Assembly: GCA_916613615.1 (NCBI GenBank) | Contig: OU744725.1 | Span: 10,336,708 to 10,400,707 of the forward strand | DNA: 64,000 nucleotides | Reading direction: 5' to 3' | Source of the DNA: Steromphala cineraria | Taxonomy: Eukaryota; Mollusca; Gastropoda; Trochida; Trochidae | Shown here: piece after piece, positions 1 to 11,500 of the stretch | Numbering within the stretch: the first letter of the stretch is position 1 | Layout: each line of letters starts with the position of its first letter | Notes under the pieces: model-generated | The model's input: the letters and a program-made list of their open reading frames with translations, nothing else | Told to the model about the DNA's origin: nothing | Database searches by the model: none | Program-made: the position numbers and the translations under genes

Positions 1-1340
1 GTGTACTAAACTCGACATCTATGTATGTTAATGCATTTTGACATTAACCCATTTTTCTTTCCAATTTCCAATCAAAACTTTTGATATAAAATAATTCAAG
101 TTTGATGTTTTGCTTTGATTTGTTAAATATCGATTTGGATACAGGAATCTTACGTTTGAAAAACACCATAGAGTAACATGATATCAATATTATAAATGTG
201 TTACAATTTTTTTTAATGTTTTTGAAAACAAACTGGATATCAAACTAAAAGTAGAAAAGTTGTCTCCAGTGAACTTTTGTAATCATTACCACCAAGTCAT
301 AAACATATTTCTGTCCGATTGGTTAGTGGCTTTTCGAAACAAAACAACATAACCCGGGCGAGTCCAAGTGTTATATACTTGTTAGCACGATAAAAGTTAA
401 TATAATATCGTACCATTTCACGTGTGATAATTTCTTTTTAAACATTCTATTCCACCAAGAACAGTTAAAAAGGATAAACTAAACTGAAAATAATCGGACT
501 CTTTACCACGCAATTGCGATATGTGCATTTAACCGTATGTGAACATTTCAGGTAATATGTATAATATGTAAACGATATTTTTCTCGAAATTAACAAAAGG
601 AAAGCCGAAAAAGTATCCAAAATGTTGATTAACATTATCGATTCAATATAGAATTTCGAACTTTAGGTAGCTTTGAACAACCCTTAGAAAACTTCCTGTT
701 GCGTAGGTTATAGAAAATGACAGCAGCGTCTACGTGACATTCTTCGTTAGCAAATTATCATTTCAATATGAAGAGAATTATATGATTCTTCTGCATTCAT
801 TACTGTATCTTTTTCATTTCCTTATCGACAGTCCAAATTCGTAAATGACTTAACAAAACAAAAATAAAATGTTACCTCTGAAGAGTTGAGTGATGAGCAC
901 GTAAAATGAACTAATCGACACCAGTTTTTCTGCTTTTTCCTTGATCAATAAATAACATTGGCTCCGATATATACAAATGATTTCTTTCTTTGAGTGTCCT
1001 TGTCTAAAACAAACAGCTTGACATCTCTGTCAGAGGTCATCAGTGACCATATGCCTAAACAAACTTGAACAATTAAATAACCTGTAACTTAGCGTACATG
1101 GAAAATCTTAGAACCCGTTACTTAGCATACATGGACAACCACATAACCAACTTTGCAACTTGGCAAACATGGACAATAAAAGAGCCCGTTTCGGTAGACT
1201 GTTATATACAAGTTTTTTCATTTTCTTATTTTTAAATTCTACTAATGGTAATCACAAAGGTAATATAAATAAGTTGGAAATCTAACATTCCACTTGAAGA
1301 AAGACCATTCCAATTCTTCTTTGAGAGGGATTTTAGAAGT

Positions 1341-1442
1341 TGGAATGACAATAATGCAGAGGAATATATGGATGTTAATTGTATGCATACAAAGAAGAAA
1401 GAAGTTTTCATCCATATATTCCTCTGCATTATTATCATTCCA
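1341..1442. repeat. Foldback hairpin, 34-bp arms
   Basis: Positions 1341-1374 and 1409-1442 are reverse complements with one mismatch, separated by a 34-base loop. No flanking duplication or transposase was seen. It is either a minimal foldback element or a locally formed inverted duplication. Confidence 0.8.
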
Positions 1443-1960
1443 ATTCCATCAACTTTACATCGCTAATGTACATCTAAATTCAAAAAATAATCACAGAGGT
1501 AAGAGTACAAGAGTGTCTAAGGTACATATTGGAAATTTAGAGTCTTGTAATCATTTAATAATCAGATATATGTATAAACAGCATGATCCTCCTGAATTTC
1601 GTTTTTCCTTTTAAAGGACCATAATTCGGCAAACATGGCTGATTAAAGAACCTATTTCATTATATACATGTATGTTATCTAATATTATTTATGTCTATAC
1701 TTTTAGTTGTAATCCTTTTTCTCTGTATATTATTCACCAAGGTTATAGCAAATTAGTTTGAAAGTTGACGTTCTCGACAAAACTCATTCACTTGAAGGAA
1801 CATCATTAACTTTACATCGCTAATTTACATCTAAAATTCAAATAATAATGACAGAGGTGAGAGCAGAATGTGGAAGGTACATGGAGGCCCCCTATTGACA
1901 CGACGGGTACGAGATGAAGATTAGTGTCGCTTATACCTGTCAAACTGATGTGCAGGGATC

Positions 1961-1968
1961 TATATAAA
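1961..1968 (+). promoter_or_regulatory. Possible TATA box of SOD-like gene
   Basis: TATATAAA lies about 80 bp upstream of an ATG at 2050. That ATG opens only eight codons before a weak donor (CTCT|GTTAAC, exon end 2074), but the phase (one base left over) matches the two-base start of the exon at 2368. The result would lack a real signal peptide, so both promoter and first exon are tentative. Confidence 0.25.
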
Positions 1969-2367
1969 GCTACCTAGCCTCGTAAATCATGCCAGATAGA
2001 CACATTTGTGACTTCAGTGTAATGCACACGCGGATTCGATGATTATATAATGGCTATTTTATTCAGGACTCTCTGTTAACATTTCTACCAGATTGGAGAA
2101 ATACGTGTATTACCCTGCCCTATATCAAACTGTTCTCCTATGCATCCGGCCATAAGTGCATTTCATATAAATCAAACTTAATGCTTCGAAATAAATGATG
2201 ATTATAAATGAGATCAAATAAACTGCCGACATTAGATATGATATGTTCGACTGAAGCCCATGCTGATAGAATCAAAACAATGCATTCATTGTTAAATTTT
2301 ATTGTAGATTCTTAATGTTTATTCATGTTTGCCCACTTTTTTCGAATCAATACCCCTTTTGTTTCAG

Positions 2368-2916
2368 CTAACTATGCCACCTGCATCATCGACTCAAAAT
2401 CAGGTTTAACAGGAACTGTGGACTTCGCACAGACCGCTGTAAGTATATGCGTATTTAATATCTATTTCACAATATGTAAATAAAAAAGTATATATAACCA
2501 TATAAACAATCAATGCATTTTGCTGCTATCTGGATGCAGTTGCTTTACAATGTTAATACGCAAAAATATTTTGTGTATACAAAATCTGAAACATTTGTAT
2601 TTTTTTAAAATAATGTGGTTTTTCTTATAAAATGTCTGTGTTTACAGTATTGTTATTTTAGTATATAATAAGTTTAACAACACTACATGCTTCTATCAAC
2701 TCGGTAAAATAACTAATAACTTAAAACATTATCAATGGAAACAGTAAACATATTAGTGGAATGTGTACTTATGATGATAAAGAGCAGAATCCAGCAGCTT
2801 TAGAACTACTGGATCCTTCAGTAGGAGTTGTAGCAGCAGTAGCAGTAGCAACAGTAGCAGCAGCAGTAGTAATAGTAATAGTAATAAGTAGTAGTAGTAG
2901 TAGTAGTAGTAGTGGC

Positions 2917-2954
<38 letters not shown>

Positions 2955-3018
2955 CAGTAGTAGTAGCAACAATAGCAGTAGTAGCAGCAGCAGCAACAGC
3001 AGCAGCAGTAGCAGTAGC

Positions 3019-3059
<41 letters not shown>

Positions 3060-6000
3060 AAGTAGCAGTTTATTAACTGAATAAGACTTTCAGCAATCAC
3101 TTAGGTATACTTCATGATATCTTTACTTTGTTTACCACACATGATTTCACTAACCTGCACTCACAATGTAAGTATAGAGAGGCATGTGACTACAAAGCTG
3201 TACAGAAGCAGGATGTAGCGAGTTATTAGCTGCAGGAAGTGAACTTGACACAGTCATTACTTGCCTCTTTTACATAGCCGGGACGCCGTACCTCTATTCA
3301 CAGCGCTCTCTTCCGAGGGCGGCGCGTTCCCACCATCGTCATGTACCTCACAGTCACTATAGCTAGTTCCATCTGCTACATTCATTACATTGAATCTATC
3401 ATTCTCACGTACATGCCATCAGATGGATATAATAGTCGTTAACATACCGTTTAGTTAATCATAACTGTCTCAAATGTCTGATAAGATAATTCAGAAGTTT
3501 TGATGTTATTGTATCACAGTTGACATGTCGCACTGCACGGAGCATGGGCATCACAATAGACTTGCTAATAAACTATGTGTTTTATTTATCTCATATGTGT
3601 TCAATATTTCATTAACAATTATTTTCTATGACACTATAAGTAAACCTTGAATATCCATGTAAGTAAGAAAATGATTGCCGTGATAGTAATCCACCATTAA
3701 AGAAAAATACCAAATTGATATTTACTGATTCATTGATGTTCATCAACTGTAGTGTCAGAATGAAGGCAAACAGTTCCAAATACGAAACTGATTTTGATAA
3801 CCACTTCGTTCTTGCTTTGTTAATTCAGTTATAATTATAACACATATAAATCACTTTCAAGTCTTATATTGTTTATAACCAATGGTTTCAGCAAAGGGAA
3901 TAACTAACTTTTATAAACATGACGAACATCGCCTAGAATTATTTCGAAGAGTTTTAGACATTTGACATCGTGGTTGACGACATGCAATCAAGACAAACAC
4001 AATTCACTGTTGATGATTGTGAAAGACGTTTCCTAAATTTTTAGAATACCTCCCAGTCATGGTAATATTATTGTATGTCTGTTCCAGCCGCTGGGATGTT
4101 TCGGACCTCACGATCCTATCGAGATTCTGGTGTCCCTGGACGGGTTCAAGACTGACGACACGGAAACCCAGCATGCTCTCATTGTCAAGGAATATGGAGA
4201 TCTGGCTAATGGCTGCCAGGCAACTGGACCAATTTTCAGAGCCCATGATGATCCAAAGTTAGTTTCAAGCGAAATCAGTGTTCATGTTCTATAGTATTCA
4301 TTGCATATTTAGATCAACTTGTCATATTGATAATCATAAGTGGTCAGTGTTTTGTTTCCAAAATTCTTTTAAATACTGAGATATAATCACATCATTCCTA
4401 GAGTCGGGTTAACATATAGCGAATTTGCCCTCGTAGTCATGTCTTGCTTTAATGATTGAACTGCTAAATGACAATCCATGCATAAAAACGCTCTGAATTT
4501 TAATTCGTTGATCTATGCGCATGCGTATATGCTGGACAGGGCGAGATGGCAATTTCGCTAGATGGCAAGCGTTTGTGGACATTTTGTTAAGATATATTAG
4601 CCTGTATTAACACCTATCTGGCAGATCATGATATCAAGTACATCTTCTTGCAGACAGATCACGGACATTCATCAGCGGCGGAAGAGAATGGCGAGCAGCG
4701 AGTAGGTTAACAGGCGCTCTGGCGCGTAGATACTGCAGCGAAAGCAGACATTTCTCACAAAAATTCATATTATCAAGTATTCAAATGAATTGAACGCAAA
4801 GTTATGTTCACTGATGCATTCAACCTGATGTCCTATCATTCTCAGCTTATGCAATGGATTGTCATTTAGATATATCCAAAAACTGCCAATATAAGGATAT
4901 TGTTCCAAATTGACTGATTCCTGCGTTGGAATAGGCTGATCAAAATACTAACTACTCCACAATAATGTTAACCGAGGACACGGCTCACAATGCTGTTGCA
5001 TAAATGCTAAGCAAACGCCGAGGCTAAAATGTCATTTGATGCTGCTTTAAAGGGGCAGTAGCACGTTCTTAGGGGGAATATAAGGTGATGTCAGGAAAAG
5101 GAAAATTAATGGTTCCAATTGAAAGACAATGTATTTAAAGTAAATGGAGCAGTAATAATGCAAATACATAACTTAAAGTTTAGCCATGCAATTCCTTTTT
5201 CTTATTCAAAATGAATTAAAGGTGTTCACACAAAATGGTCGCCAATGTATTTTATGTGAATCTTCATACTTTGTCCTCTGACTATGGATGATTGGTTTGT
5301 TTAATGAGATTTATGACACTGTCAAAATAACACATTTAGCATTAACAAACAATTATCAGTGAAAATTTTAAAATATAAAATTATCAAAAAACGTGCTACT
5401 GCCCCTTTAAGGACAACGTTTTTGCGTCATTGTTTCCTATGCTTAGATCCGCAAGTTTTTATACAATCAGACAAAGAGACAGATTTTATTCATTAAAAGA
5501 CCTTAGGCCCAAAATACACAACATTTAGGGATAACAAATCCCTGCGCATTATCATTTACTTACGGGTACAGACAAATAAACCTGACAATTTTGCAAATGC
5601 TATATGCAATGAGTTGTATTTATTAATGTTTGTATTTAGATAAATGTCAAAGAATGATATAAGATCCATCAATGGGTTATATTAGTCGATTTTAACTTCG
5701 TATGCAACATAAGGAATATCTTTGTTATGTTTTAAACAATTTTCAAAACACTATTTTATATATTTTCATATTTCAGTCCTACTGGTTTCCTTGGGAACTA
5801 TGAAGAGGGTTCAGACAAAGTCATCAATATACGTAATAGCGTTGCCAAACTTCGTGGGAAGAACTCAATTATTGGCCGATCGCTTGTTGTAAGTCAAAAT
5901 ATATTAATACGCCAAACCTTAAGACAAATTCAACATTGAACATCTTGATATTTAGGAAACAAAGGGTAAAACTTAGAAATAACGAAGGTAGACGAATAAC

Positions 6001-8041
6001 ATGTTACGAATTGTAAAACCTCTTGTTTATTTGAACTATGAATAATGCACTAAAATGCAAACATTTGATCATAACCTATTAAGTATCATGTTTCGCTCTA
6101 CGTTGTCAGATCCTGAGCGGACCGTACCCAAGCAACGCTGATCCTATTGGCTGCTGTGTGATTGGGATCTCCGATGGATCTAGATTTGCTGGAATGCCCA
6201 AACAACAACTCAAGCCAGTTAACCAGGGTGTGTTTGGTATCAAGACCGCCCCGGTACATGACGAGCCTGTACGTAGTGCTGGATTCTTTGCAACACATGA
6301 TCCATTTGGCGGGAGAGCAAAAAGTCTTCCATTTTCTACCCAAGATCAGCCCAGAAAGCCAACCCACTCAGGTTTTGGGTTTGACCTCCATTCATTGAAC
6401 AATATCGGTTCCCATGACTTTGGACAAAATACATTTGGTGGACATGATTTTGGAGGAGGTTTTACAGGCGGATCTAAGCTGAAACCTTCAATCAGTAACC
6501 TCAACAACCCACCAACACCGACACATTTCCCTGGAGAGTTACATAATGGCGGATCTCCGCTCTTTGGTAACGATAACTCGGGCGATGGTATTGACAAAAA
6601 GTTTGGTTTCAGTATTGGCGACTTTACAACACTTACTGACGATGAAAAACACATCCCCAGCGACGGAGACCAGGGTGAAACTCATGGTGGCTCATCTAGT
6701 CACTACGATGACCAGAATCAAGGGTCCAATCAGGGATACAAAGATGATGGCTCGAATGGACATCAGGGGTCAAGCCAGGGGTATGACGGCCAATCAGGAG
6801 GGAGTCAAGGGTATGATGGCCAATCAGGAAGTAATCAAGGTTCAAGTCAGGACTATGACGGCCAAGCAGCAGGCAGCCAAGGTTCAAACCAAAAGTATGA
6901 TGACCAATCAGAAGCTACTCATGGTTCCAATCAAGGTTATGATGGTCAATCGGGCAGCAGTCAAGGCGCAAGTCAAGGCTATGATGACAAATCAGCCAGC
7001 CAACAGGGTTCTGGCCAAGGCTATGATGCTCAGCAAGGTGGTTACAATGATCAGAGCAATCAAGGTGGATCTGCTTCAGGGGCCCATGACAATGGTCATG
7101 ATTATGCTACTGCTGATCAAGAACCTTCGTATGCTCCTAGTGGAACATCTGGGCAACAGGATGCAGGATATGCCGGCGATCAGAACGACGCACATGTCGG
7201 CACTGTCCACGATGCTGGTCCTTCAGCTGACCAGGTACACCCTCATGGGTCTACCATCGACCACGGAACTCACAGCGCAGCAGATCACGGAACACATGAT
7301 CCCTATGTTCATGACACACCAACCGATGGAGGGTATGCAGGTCACGATTCTGGTAACGGGTATGCTGCTGATGACCAGGGTGGATACAACAATCCTGCTG
7401 CTCCAGCAGCCACAAATGGTGACAAACCATACAGTTCTCCAGATCAAGGCAATGGCTATGCTGATGGAAGTGCTGAAACCAAACCTATTCCTTCTGATGC
7501 TGGTAGTTATTCCCAAGGAAACGCTGCTTCAGACGCTCATGCTTATCATGATGCACCTCACGACACTAGCAATGATATTCCCCATGACCAAACCCATGAC
7601 ATCCCTCACGATGCAAGCCACGTGGTTCCTCACGATGCCACTCATAATTTTCAAAATCAACCAACAGGCGACCCTGTTAAAGATGCCATAGCAAAAGCAG
7701 TTGTGGCCAGTCCTAAAGCAGTAGCAAAACCAGCACCCTCGCTCAGCCTTGAAACCTTCCACTTCAACCCTAAAGCCCTCCCTACTCCAGGAAAACCAGC
7801 ACATGAAACCCATGAGCCTCACATCGCTGTTCATGACCCTCAGCCCGCCACTGCCCAGGGAGCCTCTGACACTTACAGTCAGGGAGGGTCGTACGCAGCT
7901 CCTCCTGCCCCACCAGCCCCTGGCGCTGATTACAACAGCTATAACGCTCCCCCACCCCCTCACCAGTACAACCAGGGCTACACTAACCCTCCAGGGGGCG
8001 CCTCCACGTCCTACACTAAACCTCCAACTCCTCCTGTGTAG
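2368..8041 (+). CDS. SOD-fold pseudoenzyme with long G/Q/S/Y-, His- and Pro-rich tail (N-terminus missing)
   Basis: Exons 2368-2438, 4088-4257, 5777-5888 and 6110-8041 have GT-AG borders and consistent phases, giving 760 residues plus an unidentified first exon. Residues 1 to about 135 follow the Cu/Zn superoxide dismutase fold: 'KEYGDLANGCQATGP', 'IIGRSLV' and 'GCCVIGIS' match family blocks. The copper ligands are replaced: positions equivalent to human SOD1 His46, His48, His63 and His120 read Ile, Lys, Ile and a Leu/Ser segment, and the zinc loop is shortened. The two structural disulfide cysteines remain, so the fold is probably kept without dismutase activity. The last exon adds repeats of 'QGYDGQSGGS' type (about 6712-7090), 'PHD'-rich repeats (about 7540-7650) and a Pro-rich end. 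Extracellular SOD-like proteins without copper ligands are known in bivalves (pernin, cavortin/dominin types). A matrix, byssal or metal-binding role is inference. The gene is convergent with the lectin gene at 8597. Confidence 0.85.
2819..3062. repeat. Interrupted AGT/AGC trinucleotide microsatellite
   Basis: About 240 bp of AGT units with AGC and AAC variants, lying in the intron between the exons at 2368 and 4088. Open frames on both strands here encode only Ser, Leu or Tyr homopolymers and are artefacts of the repeat. Confidence 0.95.
5047..5410. mobile_element. TTAA-flanked MITE, copy 1
   Basis: A 356-bp non-coding element (5051-5406) has inverted ends AGGGGCAGTAGCACGTT and a TTAA at each border. 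The TTAA duplication suggests piggyBac-type mobilisation. It sits in the SOD-like gene's intron. Related copies are at 17178, 22865, 27319 and 48202. Confidence 0.85.
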
Positions 8042-8320
8042 TGAAAAGTACTTGTTACGTATCATGATAGGTTCATTTCGGACTTTTTTCTATTTATTTG
8101 TTCACAATTTTATTTTTTGTTATGGGTTTTAATTCTTTTATTAACTAAAGAATTCCAAACAGCAGACAGACTGAATGTCATAGATATGTAAGGCCAACAG
8201 GAAACGTGTAAGCATTTTAGGGTAAAATTGTAACATAATTTAGAGATTAAGACCAAGAATATAAATATTTAGACAATAATACTACCCTATATTGGAATGT
8301 ATGATATAATGGTGTGTGAA

Positions 8321-8326
8321 AATAAA
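8321..8326 (+). terminator. Poly(A) signal of SOD-like gene
   Basis: AATAAA lies 280 bp after the TAG stop at 8039-8041, in the 555-bp gap between this gene and the convergent lectin gene. Confidence 0.6.
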
Positions 8327-8596
8327 CTTGATATAACCATGCATGTGATCGTCATAATTTCTTATACGATTTCTGTCTTATTCAGCATAAACCACGGATA
8401 ACAACCGACCTGGCACATTTTAACTCAACCTTTGACGTTAAAAGCAAAAAATCGCACATGACCAATCACTCTGCATATGTGGTGATACACAGAATGTGAT
8501 TTCCACCAGGGTTGCCAGATTGACGTCTAAACTTGTCAATCATATAACATTCAAATGTATATAACGTATCAGTCCACTGAACATTCGAAATACAAT

Positions 8597-11500
8597 TCAA
8601 TACTCTGTTGGTTCATAGTCATCATCAGCATACTGCGAACAGCAGTCTGGATTTGTAAAGTTTGGGTCAGTGACTGACATCTTCCCGTTGAGATGATCGT
8701 AGGAAAAATTACGCTTAACGTCATCACTCTGGCGTGAAGCCGACTCAGGTGTGTCGTAGTTTGAGACGTCTTTGTCGACTCGGACCATTCCCACCGCGCA
8801 CCTGTCATAGCCTTCCTTATGTTTATCTACCATCTCGTGTCTCAGGTGGTCGTACACACCTACTGCTGACACTACTGGCAGTTTGTTGTCCCCGATCTTG
8901 ATGCGGTCGTATATTGGCTCCTCTGTAGTCGAGGAGCCCGAGGGACGGACGAGGAGAGTGACACTCCTATCAGACTCCTCAGGGAGCTGAACTGTCAGGT
9001 TGTACTCACTGCATCCGCTCTGGGCTCTGAGTCGGCGCTCTACCACGTCTTTAGAACACTCAGCACTGATGGGGATGGTCTGTAGGTACTTGGTTACTCG
9101 GGCTCTGTTCGGTATTATACAAGACATTTTGAGTTTACAGAAATTACATTAGAAAATAATAAATATTTGAAAATCACCTTAGAAAAATAGAGCCAGTGGT
9201 TCTGTAGCTTATCAGGCTTCATATCAATTTTGCTTTAGGGTGTGGCAAATGTGGTTCCCCCTTACTTTGGACCACAGGGTCAACAAATGTAAAATTTGGA
9301 CTCCTCCTTATCTAACTTAGGAGTTTGCACACAAAGTTTCAGCTTTCTATGCCTGGTGCTTCTTGAGAAAAAGAAGAAATTAGGTTAAAGGGTGTTGCCC
9401 TCATTAGGGGCCACAGAAGATTTAAATCAAAATCCTCACTAGTCAAAGAGTATATTCACAAGTTTTCAGCTTTCTAGGCCTTATGGTTCTGGAGAAGAAG
9501 GTAAAAATAGGTCTTTAAGGCCCCTGTGGCCCTTGATAGGGGTCCAAGGGCCACCAAAGCTTTATATAATCCTCACTAGTCAAGGATTCTGTACACAAAG
9601 TTTCAGCTTCCTGGGCCTTTTGCTTCTGGAGAAGAAGTTGAAAATAGGTTTTAAGGGTCTGACCCCTGTGGCCCTTATTATATAATTCGGGACCACAGGG
9701 CCACCAAAGTTACAGTTTATAATTCCCACTAGCCAAGGAGTCTGTACACAAAGTTTCAGCTTTCTAGGCCTTATGGTTCTGGAGAACAAGATAAAAATAG
9801 GTTTTTAGGGCGTGGCCCCTGTGGCCCTTATTAGGGGCCACAGGGCCACCAAAGTTACAATTTATAATCCTCACTAGCCAAGGACTCTGTACACCAAGTT
9901 TCAGCTTTCTAGGCCTTATGGTTCTTGAGAAGAAGTCGAAATTCCACATTTTTTACGGACGGACGGACGCCGGACACCATGCCATGCCATAAGCCCATCG
10001 GGCCTTACAGGCCAGATGAGCTTAAAATATGAATATTATATCCATTATGATATAACTTATAATTCTTGTCGATACTAGCATCATGTACCTATCTATGCGG
10101 TATGCATTACGTGCTATTAATGATGGCATAACAAGAGAGAATATAGACATCTTCTCACCGTCTTTTCCACCATATGACCAGAGCAAGAAGCACTGCGAGG
10201 ACTATAAGCAGCACGACACAGCCAGCCACAGCAGCGCTCGAATCTTCAACGGTGAAACGTTTTTTATAAATATAATATATAACTTAATTGAATTTGATAA
10301 ACATAAACATAAACATGAACATAATTAACTTCTACTTGTTAAATAGTCCTCTACAATTTGATCATTTAATGCAAATATAATTACCAATACCGATTATTAC
10401 GTTGAGTTTTAATGAAAACCGATGCACCGAAAGAAAAGGAAGTCTACAGAGTATTAAATGAGCAGTAAGATTTATTCAAAACAAGATTGATTAAAAAGTC
10501 AATTCAAAAACGTATCTTGGGTACAATGATGAGATACTGCATTCTCCGGGTGGAAAAAATTAAAGAAAGAACTAGGGGGTTACCGTATTACGTTAAAATC
10601 TTTCGGAAGAGCATAATACATGTACTTATCAATTGCACTAAAGGTGACACAAACGTGTAGTTATCAATATTGACAAGATAAAACACAATAAGAACCATGG
10701 TGATTCATACCTCGACTTGAAAGTGCCTTGCTGCTTGATGGATTGTCATAGTCCCACCATCCTGTCAAGCAATTTTAATGAAAGTGAAGAGAACTTCAAA
10801 ATTCATCATTTGAAACAATCTGCTGTCACGTTTTAGAAATATATCTGATACTTCAGTCATATTAGTTGTAATATTTTCTTTTAATGTTTTATGAAAGCTG
10901 GTATATTGTAATAAGCGTTTAGAGTCATCGCAACGGTTTTTATTTTCTATATGAATGTATTGACATTTTATATACAAAGGTTGTATTTTACCTTGGCATA
11001 AAATACAAATACAATGATTCATGCAAAACTCATTATTACCATTCTGAAGATATCCACAACTCATGCTTAGTTCCACCTCATCTGTTGAAATAATCAAATA
11101 CACAGTATATATGTACAAGCCTTCCATCAAAGCAAAACTTTGACACTGTATTAATTGAACCATTTAAACATATGATTAGAGACCGATCAGATACACGTCT
11201 GAAGGAAAAGATGTCTTGCATGTACGAGAAGTGGAATTAGGAGTCCATTGAACTAAAATCAAATTAAGAAATATTGGTCCAGGCCTTGCATGACATGTGT
11301 TTATTGTCATATACAAATATGTTCATGTTGTTAAGTATAGGCTTGAAGAATAGTGTAGAACATGCAACAAACCAAGGTACTTACACAATGTGTGAGTTAT
11401 ATATCTGAAATCATACTATCTGCAATAGTACACATTCTTGTAGTTTGTTTTTTTTTCGGTCAAACCTCTTGCAGGATTCGAAACCATACTAGCTACAAAA

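Larger units (their letters stand above)
1..2367. other. AT-rich region upstream of SOD-like gene
   Basis: No convincing coding exon was found here. It holds degenerate direct repeats related to 'GGCAAACATGG' (about 1085-1200 and 1625-1670), one large hairpin (listed separately), a TATA-like box near 1961 and possible first exons of the SOD-like gene. A short open stretch at 1693-1752 would encode a hydrophobic leader-like peptide, but its only apparent donor is in the wrong phase for the exon at 2368. Confidence 0.5.

Noticed and set aside
2753..3100. Poly-Tyr, poly-Ser and poly-Leu frames
   Set aside because: Produced by the AGT/AGC microsatellite on both strands.
6546..7691. 381-codon frame on the plus strand within the SOD tail exon
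   Set aside because: Out-of-frame shadow (Met/Thr-rich) of the Gly/Gln/Ser repeats. The correct frame continues the SOD core.
9580..9949. Two minus-strand frames with repeated 'RPRKLKLCVQ'
   Set aside because: They follow the tandem units of an interspersed repeat, and no start, splice or domain evidence exists.
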